A stretch of DNA of 64,000 bases, taken from positions 44,502,556 to 44,566,555 of the forward strand of contig CM057006.1 in NCBI GenBank assembly GCA_029891345.1, written 5' to 3'. This DNA comes from Dryococelus australis (taxonomy: Eukaryota > Arthropoda > Insecta > Phasmatodea > Phasmatidae). Positions 22,964 to 34,052 of the stretch are shown here, one piece after another (the first letter of the stretch is position 1; each line of letters begins with the position of its first letter). A program made the position numbers and the translations under genes. A model generated the notes under the pieces. It did not search any database, was not told the origin of the DNA, and saw only the letters and a program-made list of their open reading frames with translations.

Positions 22964-23414
22964 TAATTAAATTATAAAAACAGATTGCTTTTGATTAAAA
23001 CCACGAAATTGTTTCATATTCATTCGAGTTTGCATTGTATTCACTATCTCGAAATTTCGCTCATATTAGAATTAATTAATATTCCGTTGGCTAGCTAAGA
23101 TTTTCTGTTCAAGGACTTTTTTACATCATTATTTGACTGTGTTCCTCATTACTACTGACTATTTTAACCGTTATCTAATTCACGCCAAGCTCAGTACTTA
23201 AATATATTTTCAGAGCGGCTCAAGATAATAATACGAAAGCTGTTGTGATGCCTAAAACATTATTAACATTATTTTAAGTTGTAACTTCTGGTTTGATCCA
23301 AACCGTAGTATATGTAGGAGCGAGTATTCAAGTGACAATACCAATGTTGTACTTAACTGGGAAGTAAAAGCCGTGCGACCACTGACACGAGGTTACTAAG
23401 CCATCAACTCCTGA
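22964..23414. other. Unassigned AT-rich spacer
   Basis: No gene or shared repeat recognised. Confidence 0.4.
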
Positions 23415-23691
23415 ATGGGCCACTGTGACTGAGCGATTAGCACGCTCGCCTCCCACCAAGGCGAACCGGGCTCAATCCCCGGCCGGGTCACCGGATTTTC
23501 GCTCGTGGGAATCGTGACGGGACGACGCCGTTGATCGGCAGGTTTTCTCGGGGATCTCCCGTTTCCCTCGCCTCTTCATTCCGACGCCACTCCATATTCA
23601 CGTCAATCGCCCTCATCGGCTCTCAAGACCTCGTTGTTGAGGGCCGCCCAAATCTCTTCACCCAGTCGCTCATTAACTCCTAAAAAAAAAA
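23415..23691 (+). mobile_element. tRNA-derived SINE, full length, with A tail
   Basis: It has the head TGGGCCACTGTGACTGAGCG, an A-box-like GAGCGATTAGCACGC, the B box GGCTCAATCCCCGG, then the full body and tail GGCTCTCAAGACCTCG. A run of A follows at 23682-23691, the only clear A tail among the SINE copies here, so this may be one of the younger insertions. Confidence 0.9.
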
Positions 23692-25729
23692 AGTTCCGGG
23701 TAAACTACGCAGGTATGTGCCATTTCTATATTTTAATTGGCGTTTATATTATCTTCGAGTGGAACAACTACATAAAAAATTGTTTGTGTGTGTGTATGTT
23801 AATAATACCAATCAAATCTAAATAATAGCAGCCACGTAGTCCAACGAGTAACACACTAAGTGATAATCCTCTTTGCACGAACTGTATTTGTGTTTGTTTT
23901 TCACTTATGAGTTTCTTAAATATATGTTGCCCTCTTTCCTCTCTTAAAGCGTCATATTTTATCTGCCGGATTTTTATAATCGGGAGGGGTAAAATGGAAT
24001 TTCAAAAACAATTATATTTATGCATACTTATACATATGCAGATAGCAATACACGTTTGTATTGATGGTAATTTAAAACTACTATACTGATGAAACGAGGC
24101 ATACAACGAATATCGCGCGTGACTTTATCTTGTAATCTGGCAAAACTTACTACCGCTTAATTTCGATCAGTGTACACGCGTAAGAAAAATACAATAAATA
24201 TTTTAAGGTAAAAGTAGATTCCTGCTCGTTTAGATGCAGAGTTAGTCATGAGATATTCCAAACCAGGATTCTGTAGTTAATAATGGGATGTTACTGCAAC
24301 GCAATAATAATCTTTTCTTTAATGGAAATATTTCCAACTCGAATAATGATAAAACAATGGTCTGTTGATAAATCTGCTGGACGTTCATAGGAAATAAAAT
24401 AGCAGTGACTTGGTACGGACGAAAATGTGTCATGGAGTAGTTTTTTTTAGAAGAATAACTCGGAATAGTAATAAATTTGCAACTGAAACCAGCTGTAGGA
24501 TCAGACATTCAATAGTAAAATTTTATTTTTGTAAAGGTAAAACTATCTGACATACTGTAAAGTTAACGGGGTTAATATTTAATCTACTCTTTCAACCCCA
24601 AGTAATTTGGGGTTGATAAGTGTAGTTTTTCTAAGCAGACAGCTATAAATGCAAACATTTTTCACACTATATGTGTTGATGGCCACTTGCAGCCCAATAA
24701 ATCTCATATTTTTACATTTGGGAGGGGGGAGAGTGAGATCTCTACTTATTCACATGATAGAAAAAATATGGCAAAAAGGGGGGGGAGGGGGTGGTTGAAG
24801 CTGGCTACATCCTTAGCATCCTTACCGACAGCCACTAGAAATAAAACTGGCATATGAAGGACATTGCTCCCATTGTGTGCACTGTAATAATATTCCACAT
24901 ATGCAAATCTGATCTGCATGCAATTTAGTAAATAAATTTAAATAAACCATTACCACAATCAAGTCTATAACCATTGCCATGATAAAAATCCTGTGCTAAA
25001 ATTGACATCTTAATAAAAACTTGATGTTTTCTTCTTTGGTCAATGCGATTTCATTTCCAAATGCTTACGGATACTTATTTGAATTCGTGATCGTGTAAGT
25101 TGGCCAACTGGTTGAACTATATTTTCATCTATTTTTTTATGTGGACATCTCGTCAATAAACAGCAGCGATAGGAACAAAACAATGACTGTAGCTCTTGCA
25201 GATCTCTTTTATTTTTACAAAACACATCTTAAAAAATCAAGCGGACCTGCAAAATGAAACGATAATTGGAGACCCGGAAATGCAAAGTTGTGAAATTTGA
25301 ATTTGACGCGAATAGTAATAATAGTGGATTCTGATTGGCTACCAATAAGTTATCGCACAAGATATTTAGAAGTTCGCCAACTTACTATGCAGCTATGAGT
25401 GAATGTGAATGTGTGTACTGTTTTGCGTGGTTGTAGCAAACACCATTGTGCATAACTTATTAAACCCTTACTGTAATTGGTATCGTGATAATTATTTATA
25501 TAGTAGCACTGCTTTTTTAGCAATTACATGTCAAAGCCTTTGAAGCTCTCTCCACGTGCTACTTTCTAACGCCTTGATGAAAATACGGGGGGGGGGGGGG
25601 GGGGACGAACCCTATGCGAACAGTATGTGCAAGGGCGCGAATAATAACATAGCGTAAAGAGGTGATAATGCATTTTATATGGGGAAAAAAGTGTATTTCA
25701 CTCTTTGCATGAATTCCATGTGTAATGTT
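23692..25729. other. AT-rich DNA with minor features
   Basis: No gene recognised. A perfect 10-bp-arm hairpin (TCAACCCCAA / TTGGGGTTGA) lies at 24592-24616. TGTGCACTGTAATAATATTC near 24878 weakly resembles the inside of family B. Poly-G tracts occur at about 24779 and 25588-25603. Confidence 0.4.
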
Positions 25730-26011
25730 TAGGGACCTGCAAAATTCGCGTTATTTTTATGGCGTCAAGCTAAAATTCACAGTACTGTATACACTGGAGC
25801 CGGCGTCGTTTCTCCATTGGCTGCTGCTTAGATGTTAAGTCACTCCCATGCTGAGTGAATTGCACGTGGTTGGAACACACGATTGAGAAGTTTTCATTTA
25901 TTAGCGCAGAGTAACCCGGGCCAATGGGCCAATGACAAACTTATTTCAAAGGGAAAAGTGTTTGAAGTTTAAAATGTCCTCAAATAATTACGCCAATTTT
26001 GCAGGTCTCTT
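25730..26011. mobile_element. Family E hAT-type MITE, complete
   Basis: It starts TAGGGACCTGCAAAATTCGC and ends CCAATTTTGCAGGTCTCTT. The flanks GTAATGTT (25722-25729) and GTAATGGT (26012-26019) are an 8-bp duplication with one mismatch. The interior has ATTGGCTGCTGCTTAG and GGGCCAATG in opposite orientations. Confidence 0.9.
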
Positions 26012-26254
26012 GTAATGGTTTTTATTTCATTATACACTGACCGTATTTTTAGGAGGAAAACTTGCCAGGGAGGAAAGAAATTTACACCTCAGAGTTCATT
26101 ACGTTGGAGTCGTAACTTTCAGATAAATTAAGCACATTAATGAATATAAGTGAGGCCATCTGTTTGCTGGAAGTAATATTACCACCACACACCGTTTTCT
26201 TTGCAGTAATGCGAAAGGTATCCGCTGTTGGTCCCCAGCGTATTTGATTATGTG

Positions 26255-26527
26255 TAGGGATAGGAAAATTTCGCGAGTTCAATGACCTGTAGGCTAGACT
26301 CCTCAGTCCTCTACATACTGGAGCCTCAGATGTGTGTTCATTGGCTGTTGTCCCGCACCTAGCAGTTATGGGATTCGCAAGGTGCTTTCTTGCAAGTCTG
26401 CTATTGGCTCAGAGGAGTGCACGGTGGGTCTAATAAACTGTGATCCAATTGCGAAGGTGACTTCACTATATATGTGTTTGACGTCTATCTTATCCCGAAA
26501 TCAATTCGCGAATTTTTCCTATCCCTA
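26255..26527. mobile_element. Family C hAT-type MITE with perfect duplication
   Basis: It starts TAGGGATAGGAAAATTTCGC and ends CGCGAATTTTTCCTATCCCTA. A perfect 8-bp duplication, ATTATGTG, lies at 26247-26254 and 26528-26535. It is 273 bp and non-coding. It sits 15 bp from the next family C copy. Confidence 0.95.
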
Positions 26528-26542
26528 ATTATGTGTTATAGT

Positions 26543-26836
26543 TAGGGATAGAAAATTTCTCGAGTTCAATTACCTGTAGGCTAGACTCCGCAGTCCTCTC
26601 TACACTCGAGACTCACATGTTTGTTCATTGGCTGCTGACCCACACAGTAGCCAGTGTTATTACACACCTGGCAGTATGGCACTCGGTACTTGTTTTCCTT
26701 GCAAGTCTGCTATCGGCTCAGAGTCGTCTAGGGGGTGTCTCATGAACTGTGATCCAATCGAAAAGGTGACGTCAGTGTACACATGTTTGACGTCTATCTT
26801 GTCCTGAAATGAATTCGCGAAATTTTCCTATCCCTA
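26543..26836. mobile_element. Family C hAT-type MITE with perfect duplication
   Basis: It starts TAGGGATAGAAAATTTCTCG and ends in the inverted counterpart. A perfect duplication, GTTATAGT, lies at 26535-26542 and 26837-26844. The right duplication overlaps the first bases of the family B end at 26841, so this element inserted at the edge of an existing B copy. Its interior is about 20 bp longer than in its neighbour. Confidence 0.95.
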
Positions 26837-26840
26837 GTTA

Positions 26841-26960
26841 TAGTCTGTTCGCGGGGTTTTTTTCTCGCACTTTTTGAATTCAATCTTTGAAAAAAACATC
26901 CCATGTGTGAACGTGTTTGGGTGTTTCCTAAATACCGGGTAAGTTTCCCGCTCCTATTTT
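26841..26960 (+). mobile_element. Family B MITE, left end
   Basis: TAGTCTGTTCGCGG followed by a T run, TCGCACTTTTTGAATTC and AAAACATCCCATGTGTGA matches the left ends at 47354 and 54747. The match fades after about 120 bp and the right end is absent. A TA precedes it. Confidence 0.75.
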
Positions 26961-27344
26961 TCCGTATATATGCAACCCGCACACAAAACTACCCACCTAA
27001 CATAACGTCAATCGCAGCAGAACACCAGGCGTCCGTTGATTCGTTGTCTTTAGTACAGTTAGCGGTGAACGGATGCTAATATATGAGTGATGCGCTGAGA
27101 AGCAGTCACTTTTCACAGAATGCACAACGTTTTATTGTGTTGAAAACATAGACTTAAGATGAGGTAGACCGCTTATTCATCTTCTGCGCATGTACCCAAC
27201 ATTGACCTACCCCAAACCTACAAAACTCTTACACAACTGCCAAAGTCACATGGTCAACAGTGATGTACGTGTTTGTTTATATCTTAATTTTTGAATGACA
27301 GGCACTATTCTATTAAAAAAAAATAGTTTTACAAGTTTTAATAT
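26961..27344. other. Unassigned spacer
   Basis: No gene or shared repeat recognised. Confidence 0.4.
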
Positions 27345-27525
27345 AATCAAAATGCATTACAAATTGGTTAGAGGAAGTATACATTCATCTCAATGCATTT
27401 GTTTACAAATCAATTTTCTAACCTACAATCCAAACCACGCCATTTTCGCTAGACGTGTAGGCAGAAAAGCAGTTCAATGTCGGGACACGGGGATTGGTTG
27501 TGCGCAGCCAGCGAGATCGGTCTAC
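27345..27525 (+). repeat. Repeat shared with 13470-13647
   Basis: GGCAGAAAAGCAGTTCAATG and GGATTGGTTGTGCGCAGCCA recur from the 13.5-kb region. Similarity ends near 27525. No clear termini or coding frame. Confidence 0.55.
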
Positions 27526-27880
27526 CCCACCTTTAGTCTATGGTTGAAGCAGATTATTGCGATGTTTACCGATTGCGTTGGTACGTGACGTTTGCGCGCC
27601 CTAGTAGCACACATCTGCCTCGCTTCGAGCCAGTGTGTTTCTTCATCATGCGACATAAACTTACAGTCACCGCTTGCTGTATCGACGAAAAGGAATCGAC
27701 GCGCACGGGCTGTGTTCTAGCTATTCTCTATTTACTCGCCCCTGATTGGTGCGAGCTGAGAACGGCGTCGAATGTGCAGATAACAGACGAGGCGCCGTAA
27801 CTAGTACGTACATGGCACAGGACTCGGGTTACACAAGAGAACATTATTTTATGGCGGAGGAGAGGATATTATATTATTGG
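27526..27880. other. Spacer, CpG-richer
   Basis: This 355-bp stretch has no counterpart between the corresponding repeats at 13.6 kb. The open frame at 27540-27800 has no recognisable domain. Confidence 0.35.
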
Positions 27881-28139
27881 TAGGGCCACCTGCTTTTCGC
27901 GAAAAGATTTCAGGACTCCATGTACTCCAAAACACTAGAGCTCAGGTCCACTTTCCTGATTGGATGGTTTTAACTGACACGCTTTGCAGGCGTCTCCCCG
28001 CGAATCACGGACACTCACTGTCGGAATTGTATCCCGACAAAGACACGTGGCCAATAACCAAAGGAAGACTGCACGATTGCCGTAGGAGATTGGAGTCTAA
28101 CCTTGGCGTAAATATTTTCGCGAAAAACAGGTGGCCCTA
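27881..28139. mobile_element. Family J MITE, complete
   Basis: The ends TAGGGCCACCTGCTTTTCGC and the inverted CGAAAAACAGGTGGCCCTA pair over about 20 bp. The flanking octamers ATTATTGG (27873-27880) and GTTATAGG (28140-28147) agree at 6 of 8 positions, compatible with an old hAT duplication. An 87-residue open frame spans it but matches nothing known. Confidence 0.78.
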
Positions 28140-28143
28140 GTTA

Positions 28144-28530
28144 TAGGCTGTTTACAGTTAAAACGAGCAATTTTGAAAGCCCTGCTTAAGATCTACTTCT
28201 ATACACGTTGCGTGTTCTTCCACCTAATGTAAAATTAACACTGTGAAATTATTATAAAAGTAAATATTGTAGAAATCTGCTCATTTTTACACTTCGATGC
28301 ATAAGAAAATACAGAAAGCGAGAGAAATGATTTAAGTTAATACAAATGGTTACCTAGCATGTTTTGTTCGACGTTAATATATGGAACTACTTTCCCCTCT
28401 ATCGTCAACAACTTTACTGGCCACACGTCACTCATTGCGCCCGTTAAAATATAAGCAGGTAGCAGGTAGGGGAAGTTACTTTTCTTTTAAGGTTGATTTC
28501 AAAAATGCTCCCTTTATCGTGAACAGCCTT
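28144..28530 (+). mobile_element. Family A MITE, internally shortened
   Basis: From TAGGCTGTTTACAGTTAAAA to GTGAACAGCCTT, flanked by TA on both sides. It is 387 bp; a block of about 30 bp around the family's CATGGGCCTCATCACTTT segment is missing. It starts 4 bp after the family J element. Confidence 0.9.
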
Positions 28531-28674
28531 TAGATAGACAATATTGTAGGCGGGATGCATAGATACGGAGAAGTAGGCGCTGGCGACTCATCCGGTATAT
28601 CATACATCGCGAGCGTTTTATAATTGTGTTAAAATGAAAGTACCTAGTGTCTGGTTAATTTGAACTTTTACTCA

Positions 28675-28862
28675 CGGTATGTGCTATCTATAAATTATAA
28701 CATTAAATTTATAACTAAAACGAATAGAACAGGTGTGTTGGTAATGCCTAGTAAGAAATAGTTCTTATGCAAAATATTACTACACTGTGCGAGCACGAAT
28801 GCGGTGCGTCATCACTTTGCTGTAATTTTCTTGACTTGGTTAAGGTTAATTCTTCTCAGTTT
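28675..28862 (+). mobile_element. Family B MITE, middle part (interrupted copy)
   Basis: TATAAATTATAACATTAAAT, GGTAATGCCTAGTAAGAAAT and GACTTGGTTAAGGTTA correspond to the inside of the B copies at 47354 and 54747. The rest of the element continues at 29366 after a 500-bp interruption. Confidence 0.75.
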
Positions 28863-29075
28863 AGGAACAGAACGATACTTTTACATAGGGAAAATTTCCG
28901 CTGTTGCGCTGCATTCCAAAAAGCAACTTTGAGTTATTCTTTTAAGCTACATGTATAATAATAATTTTAAAAAATATTTCACATAGTTACGAAGTATTTT
29001 TTTATATTTGGTTTACGATTATTGAAATTATCATGTTTTTTTTTTTCAACGTAGAAAATAGAGAGAATTTGGTAG

Positions 29076-29290
29076 AAGGCTGTTCACTGTAAAGTGAGAA
29101 CTTTTGAGGCCCTAGTTACTTTCTACCTACCAGCCATTAATGTAAATATTGCCATTTAAGTAATAAACACAGTGTATATGCTTCACCAGACACGAAAGAT
29201 AATGTCTAAGGCTACAATAAAATATATTTATTGACTATTATTCCAAATGAGAGGGCTCCAAAAAATGCTCATTTTCTCGTGAACAGCCTA
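29076..29290. mobile_element. Short family A relative
   Basis: The ends AAGGCTGTTCACTGTAAAGT and TCATTTTCTCGTGAACAGCCT are inverted partners of family A type, but the 215-bp interior is different from the standard A sequence. It lies inside the segment that splits a family B copy. It is probably a deletion or recombinant derivative. Confidence 0.7.
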
Positions 29291-29365
29291 TACGCATGGG
29301 ACACTAGCGCTTAGGCCTACCTAGTGACGACAATTTTTGGTTGCCAAACTTTTAACATTTATCTT

Positions 29366-29463
29366 CCCAAAGCTTTGTTTGCATGAGGCGGAGGAATATC
29401 CTGGAAATAGAACTTTAGCAGGGCTTCAGAAAATTTGGACGTAACCGTGAATGGACTACAGTG
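29366..29463 (+). mobile_element. Family B MITE, right end (interrupted copy)
   Basis: TTTGCATGAGGCGGAGGAAT, TAGCAGGGCTTCAGAAAATT and GTAACCGTGAATGGACTA match the right ends at 47700-47783 and 55080-55163. It completes the copy whose middle is at 28675-28862. Confidence 0.8.
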
Positions 29464-29528
29464 ACTTCGGCCCGCTCGAGAGGTAGAAAGTGAAGACGGT
29501 TTGAAGGAGGAGGAGGGATGGTGATTTA

Positions 29529-30012
29529 AGCTGTGTCCTAATTCCCCTTAAGTACATACTTGTACGTATCTGTCACTCGAAGTGACGCCGTAACTGCTGT
29601 CTGAATTGCAAGTGAAGTATGCACGTATACAAGTAAATGAAGATGTATACCTATCGCGTACTTGCGGGAAAAGTGCCGCCATTTTGAGAAGCAATTTGTA
29701 GGTTACAATTAATTTCCGACATAATTATATTATTAAAGATTAATAGGGCAACATTACTACTTCGTAGACATAGAATTCTGAATTGAGTAAATCATTATCG
29801 CAAGGTTAACCTTAAATAAAAAGTCTGAACAATAAATTCGTATTAGTTCTGTGTTCCTAATCTACAAAGGGTAAGATTAAAAAAGCAATCCAAATTGCAC
29901 TTAGTGAAATATTATTTAATACTTAATTTAACCTTTAAAATTTCCGGCAATTATGAAATTCTTATTAGGACTACATGTACGTTAAAAGTGGTTAGCTGGC
30001 TAATTACAGTTA
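29529..30012 (-). mobile_element. Family G (PIF/Harbinger-like) MITE, left piece
   Basis: This aligns with the reverse complement of 53574-54173: GCTGTGTCC at the end, then GCCGCCATTTTGAGAAGC, CTACTTCGTAGACATAGA and GGTTAGCTGGCTAAT. Similarity stops near 30012 and resumes at 33297, so a 3.3-kb insertion splits the element. Flanking TTA/TAA at the two outer ends (29526-29529, 33408-33410) fits a Harbinger-like 3-bp duplication. Confidence 0.82.
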
Positions 30013-30932
30013 TAGTCCATTCTATATAAGTGGTCTCAAATTTGAAAGTTCTAGGAAAGTAGTGCCAATGGCATCTGGGTGGCTATGTGCCCTTCCGCCA
30101 CAGCTGAACTGTCATTGAAGGTGACTGAAAACAAACACCATGTGACTGATAGTATTTGTAAACAAACAACATTTCACTGCCTGTTTTTGTAAACAAACTG
30201 CATGTGCCTCCTCCCAAATGCATTTTAGAAGCTCTGAAGGACTGTTCAAACAGTTGCAAGTTGGCAACAATCCCATTTTATTTAGTTTATAAATATTTTA
30301 TGTAATAAGTCTATGAATTGATAATGTTTTACCTTGAAAGAAACTTGTCACCAGGATGCACGAAAATGAAATTGTATTTTGACTGTCAAATGAATAAAAG
30401 ATATTTTACTGACATATATTTAATATATTTTTAATGACAACTAATCTTGTCACGCTTGTCACACTTACCCGAAGTAAGTTCTTGTAAACATAAAAAAAAT
30501 TTAGCATGGTTTCCACGAACACCAAATACTAAGATCCCCCCCCCCCAAGGAATGCACGAATACAGAAATAACACCCCCCCCCCCCACACCTTTTCAAAGC
30601 CAGTATACATTCTTGCATACAGGCTATGCCTACTATTGCATTAAAAGTACATAATTCATCTTTGTGGTATGATATGACAACAAACTCTGTACAGCCTGAT
30701 ACTTTTATGGTGGTTATAATTCTCAGGATGTTAAAGTACATATAAAATATATTTTAATACCTTTTCTCAAATACCCACGTGTTCATATTGTCATGCTGCA
30801 AATAAAAACTTTTTTCTGACTAACTCAGTGTTGATATTTACATTGAAGTTCAGTCGCACAACCTCCCTCCTCAAAATTGTGAATACAGCCCTAGGCTTGT
30901 TCTCGGGCACCTAATGAAATATTGTATTTCAG

Positions 30933-31100
30933 TTCAGAGATGTTACAAAGCGCTCTAGAGAAGCAGATGTGACCTACAGTAACAATACATCAAATGAACA
31001 TGTTACTTACACACTAAAAAGATGCCCCACCTACCCAAGATTGAAGCTGATGCATGAGACACTTCTTTATGATGTTGGAGCACCTTCGTTGGGTGCTTAA
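30933..31100 (+). CDS. Hypothetical terminal exon, 55 codons
   Basis: A good acceptor-like TATTGTATTTCAG ends at 30932. From there one frame stays open for 55 codons to TAA at 31098-31100, encoding a charged peptide with KRSREADVTYSN, then LKRCPTYPRLKLMHETLLYD. I do not recognise it. No donor upstream in matching phase was found, and no polyadenylation signal is immediately downstream. It could be a captured host exon, a decayed transposon exon, or chance. Confidence 0.2.
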   Translation, partial: FRDVTKRSREADVTYSNNTSNEHVTYTLKRCPTYPRLKLMHETLLYDVGAPSLGA

Positions 31101-31679
31101 ATTGAAAGAATTTTGTTTGATAAGTATGTTGTAATTTACTTGATATCAAAAAGTTGTCTTTCTAATGCAAATCCTGTTTATGTGAATTATTCTTCTGTTA
31201 CTCTTGCAATATTCTTAGCAACGTATGTTAAAAACATACGAGCTCTTTTAATTAGCAAAACAAAAATGCTCAAAAAGTTTATGAAAGACTCCAACGTTGA
31301 AACCTACATGCCATTATGTTACTTTCAAATTCAGCCTTTAAAAACAGGAAAAGCCTTTAAATTTATTTGCTAACAAGTATCCCTGCGTAACAAGCTTGAC
31401 AAATTTTATGTACGTTCTAAAAAAATTAAAGTGATACAATTTACAAGTTTGTATGGCCAGTAGTAAGCTTTACATTCTGAAACCCTCCAGAACCAGAGTG
31501 TTAGAGTTTAAATCAATAATAACACAGAGAAATGTTCATAGCAATTAAATGTGGGCCAGTTAGGGTATCATCTTTATTTTATTTCGAGGAAAAAAGGAAA
31601 AAGTGAGCAGATCGGCCTGGGGTTGGGGGCCTTTAGTTTATCGTCTTTCGTGAGACAGGATTATTTCAATGTTCCTACG

Positions 31680-32163
31680 ATGTCGGAATCACATAGCCCC
31701 AACGCGCACGACACAACGGCCAATGAAATACAAGATTCTGTCGTCCGATCAGCAATTTTGGATTAGAAATGATTTCTATTCTTCGTCGTGTCATGCGGCA
31801 CGAGGCACAGATTGTACAACATTGCAAAATGAAATTGTATTGCAAGCTTTCCCTACAATGGTAAATACGCAGCTTAAAAGAAAAATAATTTGAAAACTAC
31901 TGTATTTAACTCTTAAAAATAATAATTGTACTTTTGTATGCATTAGCGATACCAATTTGTCACCATTATGCATTACAAATTTCCCTTTTGTTTACCACCT
32001 TTGAGACTAACGTAGCCTATCAGCGCCTTCTAAATAGTTATGTTAAATGTCGAGAGTGTGGTGTTGATCGTGCTGTAAATTCAAGTAGTCACATTGAAAT
32101 GTGTCGTGGTTGCGTTTTTGGTCGTGTCGTGCTGTGTTGGTCGGGGCTATGTGATTCCAGCAT
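31680..32163 (+). mobile_element. Family F element, complete
   Basis: It starts ATGTCGGAATCACATAGCCC and ends GGGGCTATGTGATTCCAGCAT, inverted partners of about 20 bp. The same ends occur at 59731-60276. The interior includes CAGCAATTTTGGATTAGAAA and GTCGTGTCGTGCTGTG. It is 484 bp and non-coding. It lies within the 3.3-kb insertion, so it is a third level of nesting. Confidence 0.85.
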
Positions 32164-33296
32164 GAGTGTGTGGCATTTTGAGTTGCATATTGTTTTGATG
32201 GAGCAGTGGAAAATTTTGCTCGTATGGAAATAACATTTCAATTATCTAACTTCGAAAATTATAACTTAGTCAAAATACGAAAAGCGATACATACGTCGCT
32301 GTTCATATTCGTACAGATGCAGCAATATATACACGCACACACTTTGGCCGAAATTAACCTCACACTCGAATTTACGATGTAGACAAACAAATATTATTCA
32401 CTCACTAAAAAAGTGTGGAAAGTGCGGCTTTTTCAGGCCACGTGCATCTCAATAATTATATTAATGGTTTACAAGCACATTTACAAAACACGCAAACTTA
32501 CTGTTGTAACCTTTTGAACACGTGTTTTTCTATGGCAATCCTTGCCAGTTTATTTCACTAAAAACACGTTTGTTCGTCACTAGCATTAAATAAATTATTT
32601 GCATATTCATTCAGTAAAATCAGCACTGCGCACGTTTCCTGATACAAACAAACTTAAACTTATATACGGAAATTATATTCGTGTTACTTCATTGTGGAAA
32701 GCGGTTAGGAAAATGGCGGAACGAGCAGTTTTAACAACGTGCTGATTAATATTACATTTCACTCAACAAAACGCACTACAACGGTACCTACAACCAACTA
32801 TGTTTGGAAAAAGTAAATAAAAAAATAATTAACTACCGATTAAATAATCAGACAACACCAATAATATATTCGTATAATAAACACGATGAGAAGAAAAGCG
32901 CACGCACAACTGCCTTCACCGGACTGGAAACATAAACACGGCTAGCAATTGACTGGAAACGTTTACTGTTCGTATGTGTCGACATATTCTGTCATAAATG
33001 CTGAACCTGTTTTTAAAGTCCCGCTACAATAGCCAAGAAAATTTAATATTGCTTTAGAAACATAATTGAAGCCATAAATGTTGTGTATATAATTAAGATT
33101 TTAAATTACAACTTTTAGTTACGAGTACTATTTTCTTCCAAAGACATCTTCAAAATAGCCAATCTAACAATACGGCTCCCGCAGCAGTTCATTAGTTGAT
33201 ACAATACTGTAGGAGTGAGAGCATTTACTGTTTACATAGTATGTAGGTTGGTCACATTGTCTGTCAAATTTGAGACCACATATATGAAATTAACTT

Positions 33297-33407
33297 TACC
33301 GAAGTCAATAAGACTCCATGTCCGAATTCATCAATTTTAGTGCCAAGGGTAAGTGAAGTATGCAAGGATGCAAGTACGCAAGTTTATACCTGAATTCGGA
33401 CACTGCC
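33297..33407 (-). mobile_element. Family G MITE, right piece
   Basis: TGTCCGAATTCATCAA, GGTAAGTGAAGTATGCAAGG and ACCTGAATTCGGACACTGCC match the other end of the G copy at 53574-54173 in reverse. TAA follows at 33408-33410. Confidence 0.82.
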
Positions 33408-33412
33408 TAACC

Positions 33413-33790
33413 ACGGAGCTCACCCGAGCCGGGTGCGAAAGCACTCCCACCTTGCGCCTGCTAACTGCCCGGGTAGACTGCCCCGCCCAGCACCGCCGAG
33501 GAGGCGTTGTTATGAAAGACGAGCCGCGGGCGCTGATGACAGCGCCGGCATGGAAGGCGTCCCCGCTCCCAGGGGCACTGGCACGGACCGCTGCCCCCTC
33601 CCTGTCCCCCCTCGACACACACATCGCGGGTCTTCCTGGGACTCTGCCCCCCAGCGGGCCGTGGGACCTGCAAGGTACGCACTCGTGCGCTCGTGGCGTC
33701 AGCACATCCCCGGCCTCTGGGACACTGGGCCTCCTAGCCGAGCGTGCCGGAGTTGTCGCACACGCACCACTATTATTCCCCGTACCTACT
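33413..33790 (+). other. GC-rich single-copy island with coding-like frame
   Basis: This block is strongly GC- and CpG-rich and lies between a G element and a SINE. One frame from ATG at 33511 has high GC at third codon positions and gives an A/P/L/S-rich peptide (MKDEPRALMTAPAWKASPL at its start) up to CTGCAAG followed by GTACGC near 33675, which resembles a splice donor. It could be the first coding exon of a gene or a CpG island. No known domain is seen, and longer frames that run on into the SINE are not credible. Confidence 0.25.
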
Positions 33791-33793
33791 CAG

Positions 33794-34052
33794 TGGGGCC
33801 GCGGTGGGACAGTGGTCAGACTACTCACCTCCCACCAAGGCGAGCTCCGATTTCGATTCCCGGCGGTGTCGCTCCCGGATTTTCGCACGTGGGAATCGTG
33901 CCGGACGATGCCGCTGGTCGGCGGGTTGTCTCGGGGATCTCCCGTTCCCCTTGCCCTTGCATTCCGCTGCAGCTCCATACTCACCTGACTTCACCCTCGT
34001 CGGCTCTCAAGACCTCGATGTTAAGAATCGCCCAAATATCTGCACTACCCTC
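33794..34052 (+). mobile_element. tRNA-derived SINE, full length
   Basis: It has the head GGGGCCGCGGTGGGACAGTG, A-box-like AGTGGTCAGACTAC, a damaged B box (TTTCGATTCCCGG), the conserved body GATGCCGCTGGTCGGCGGGT and the tail CGGCTCTCAAGACCTCGATG. It creates the downstream half of the two long open frames in this area. Confidence 0.9.

Larger units (their letters stand above)
30013..33296. mobile_element. 3.3-kb insertion with inverted ends inside a G element
   Basis: The segment interrupts family G sequence that is continuous at 53574-54173. Near its ends, AGTGGTCTCAAATTTGA (30031) and TCAAATTTGAGACCACATAT (33266) are inverted partners. It is AT-rich, with poly-C tracts at 30536 and 30574, an exon-like frame at 30933-31100, and a nested family F element at 31680-32163. 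No transposase is recognisable. It may be a decayed or non-autonomous transposon, or a series of insertions. Confidence 0.6.

Noticed and set aside
27877-28140. 87-codon open frame filling a family J element
   Set aside because: It coincides with a MITE of about 260 bp, and the related copy at 13648 is not open in the same frame.
33353-33988. 211-codon open frame
   Set aside because: It starts inside the end of a G element and ends inside the SINE. Only the middle part is considered, at low confidence, as a possible exon.
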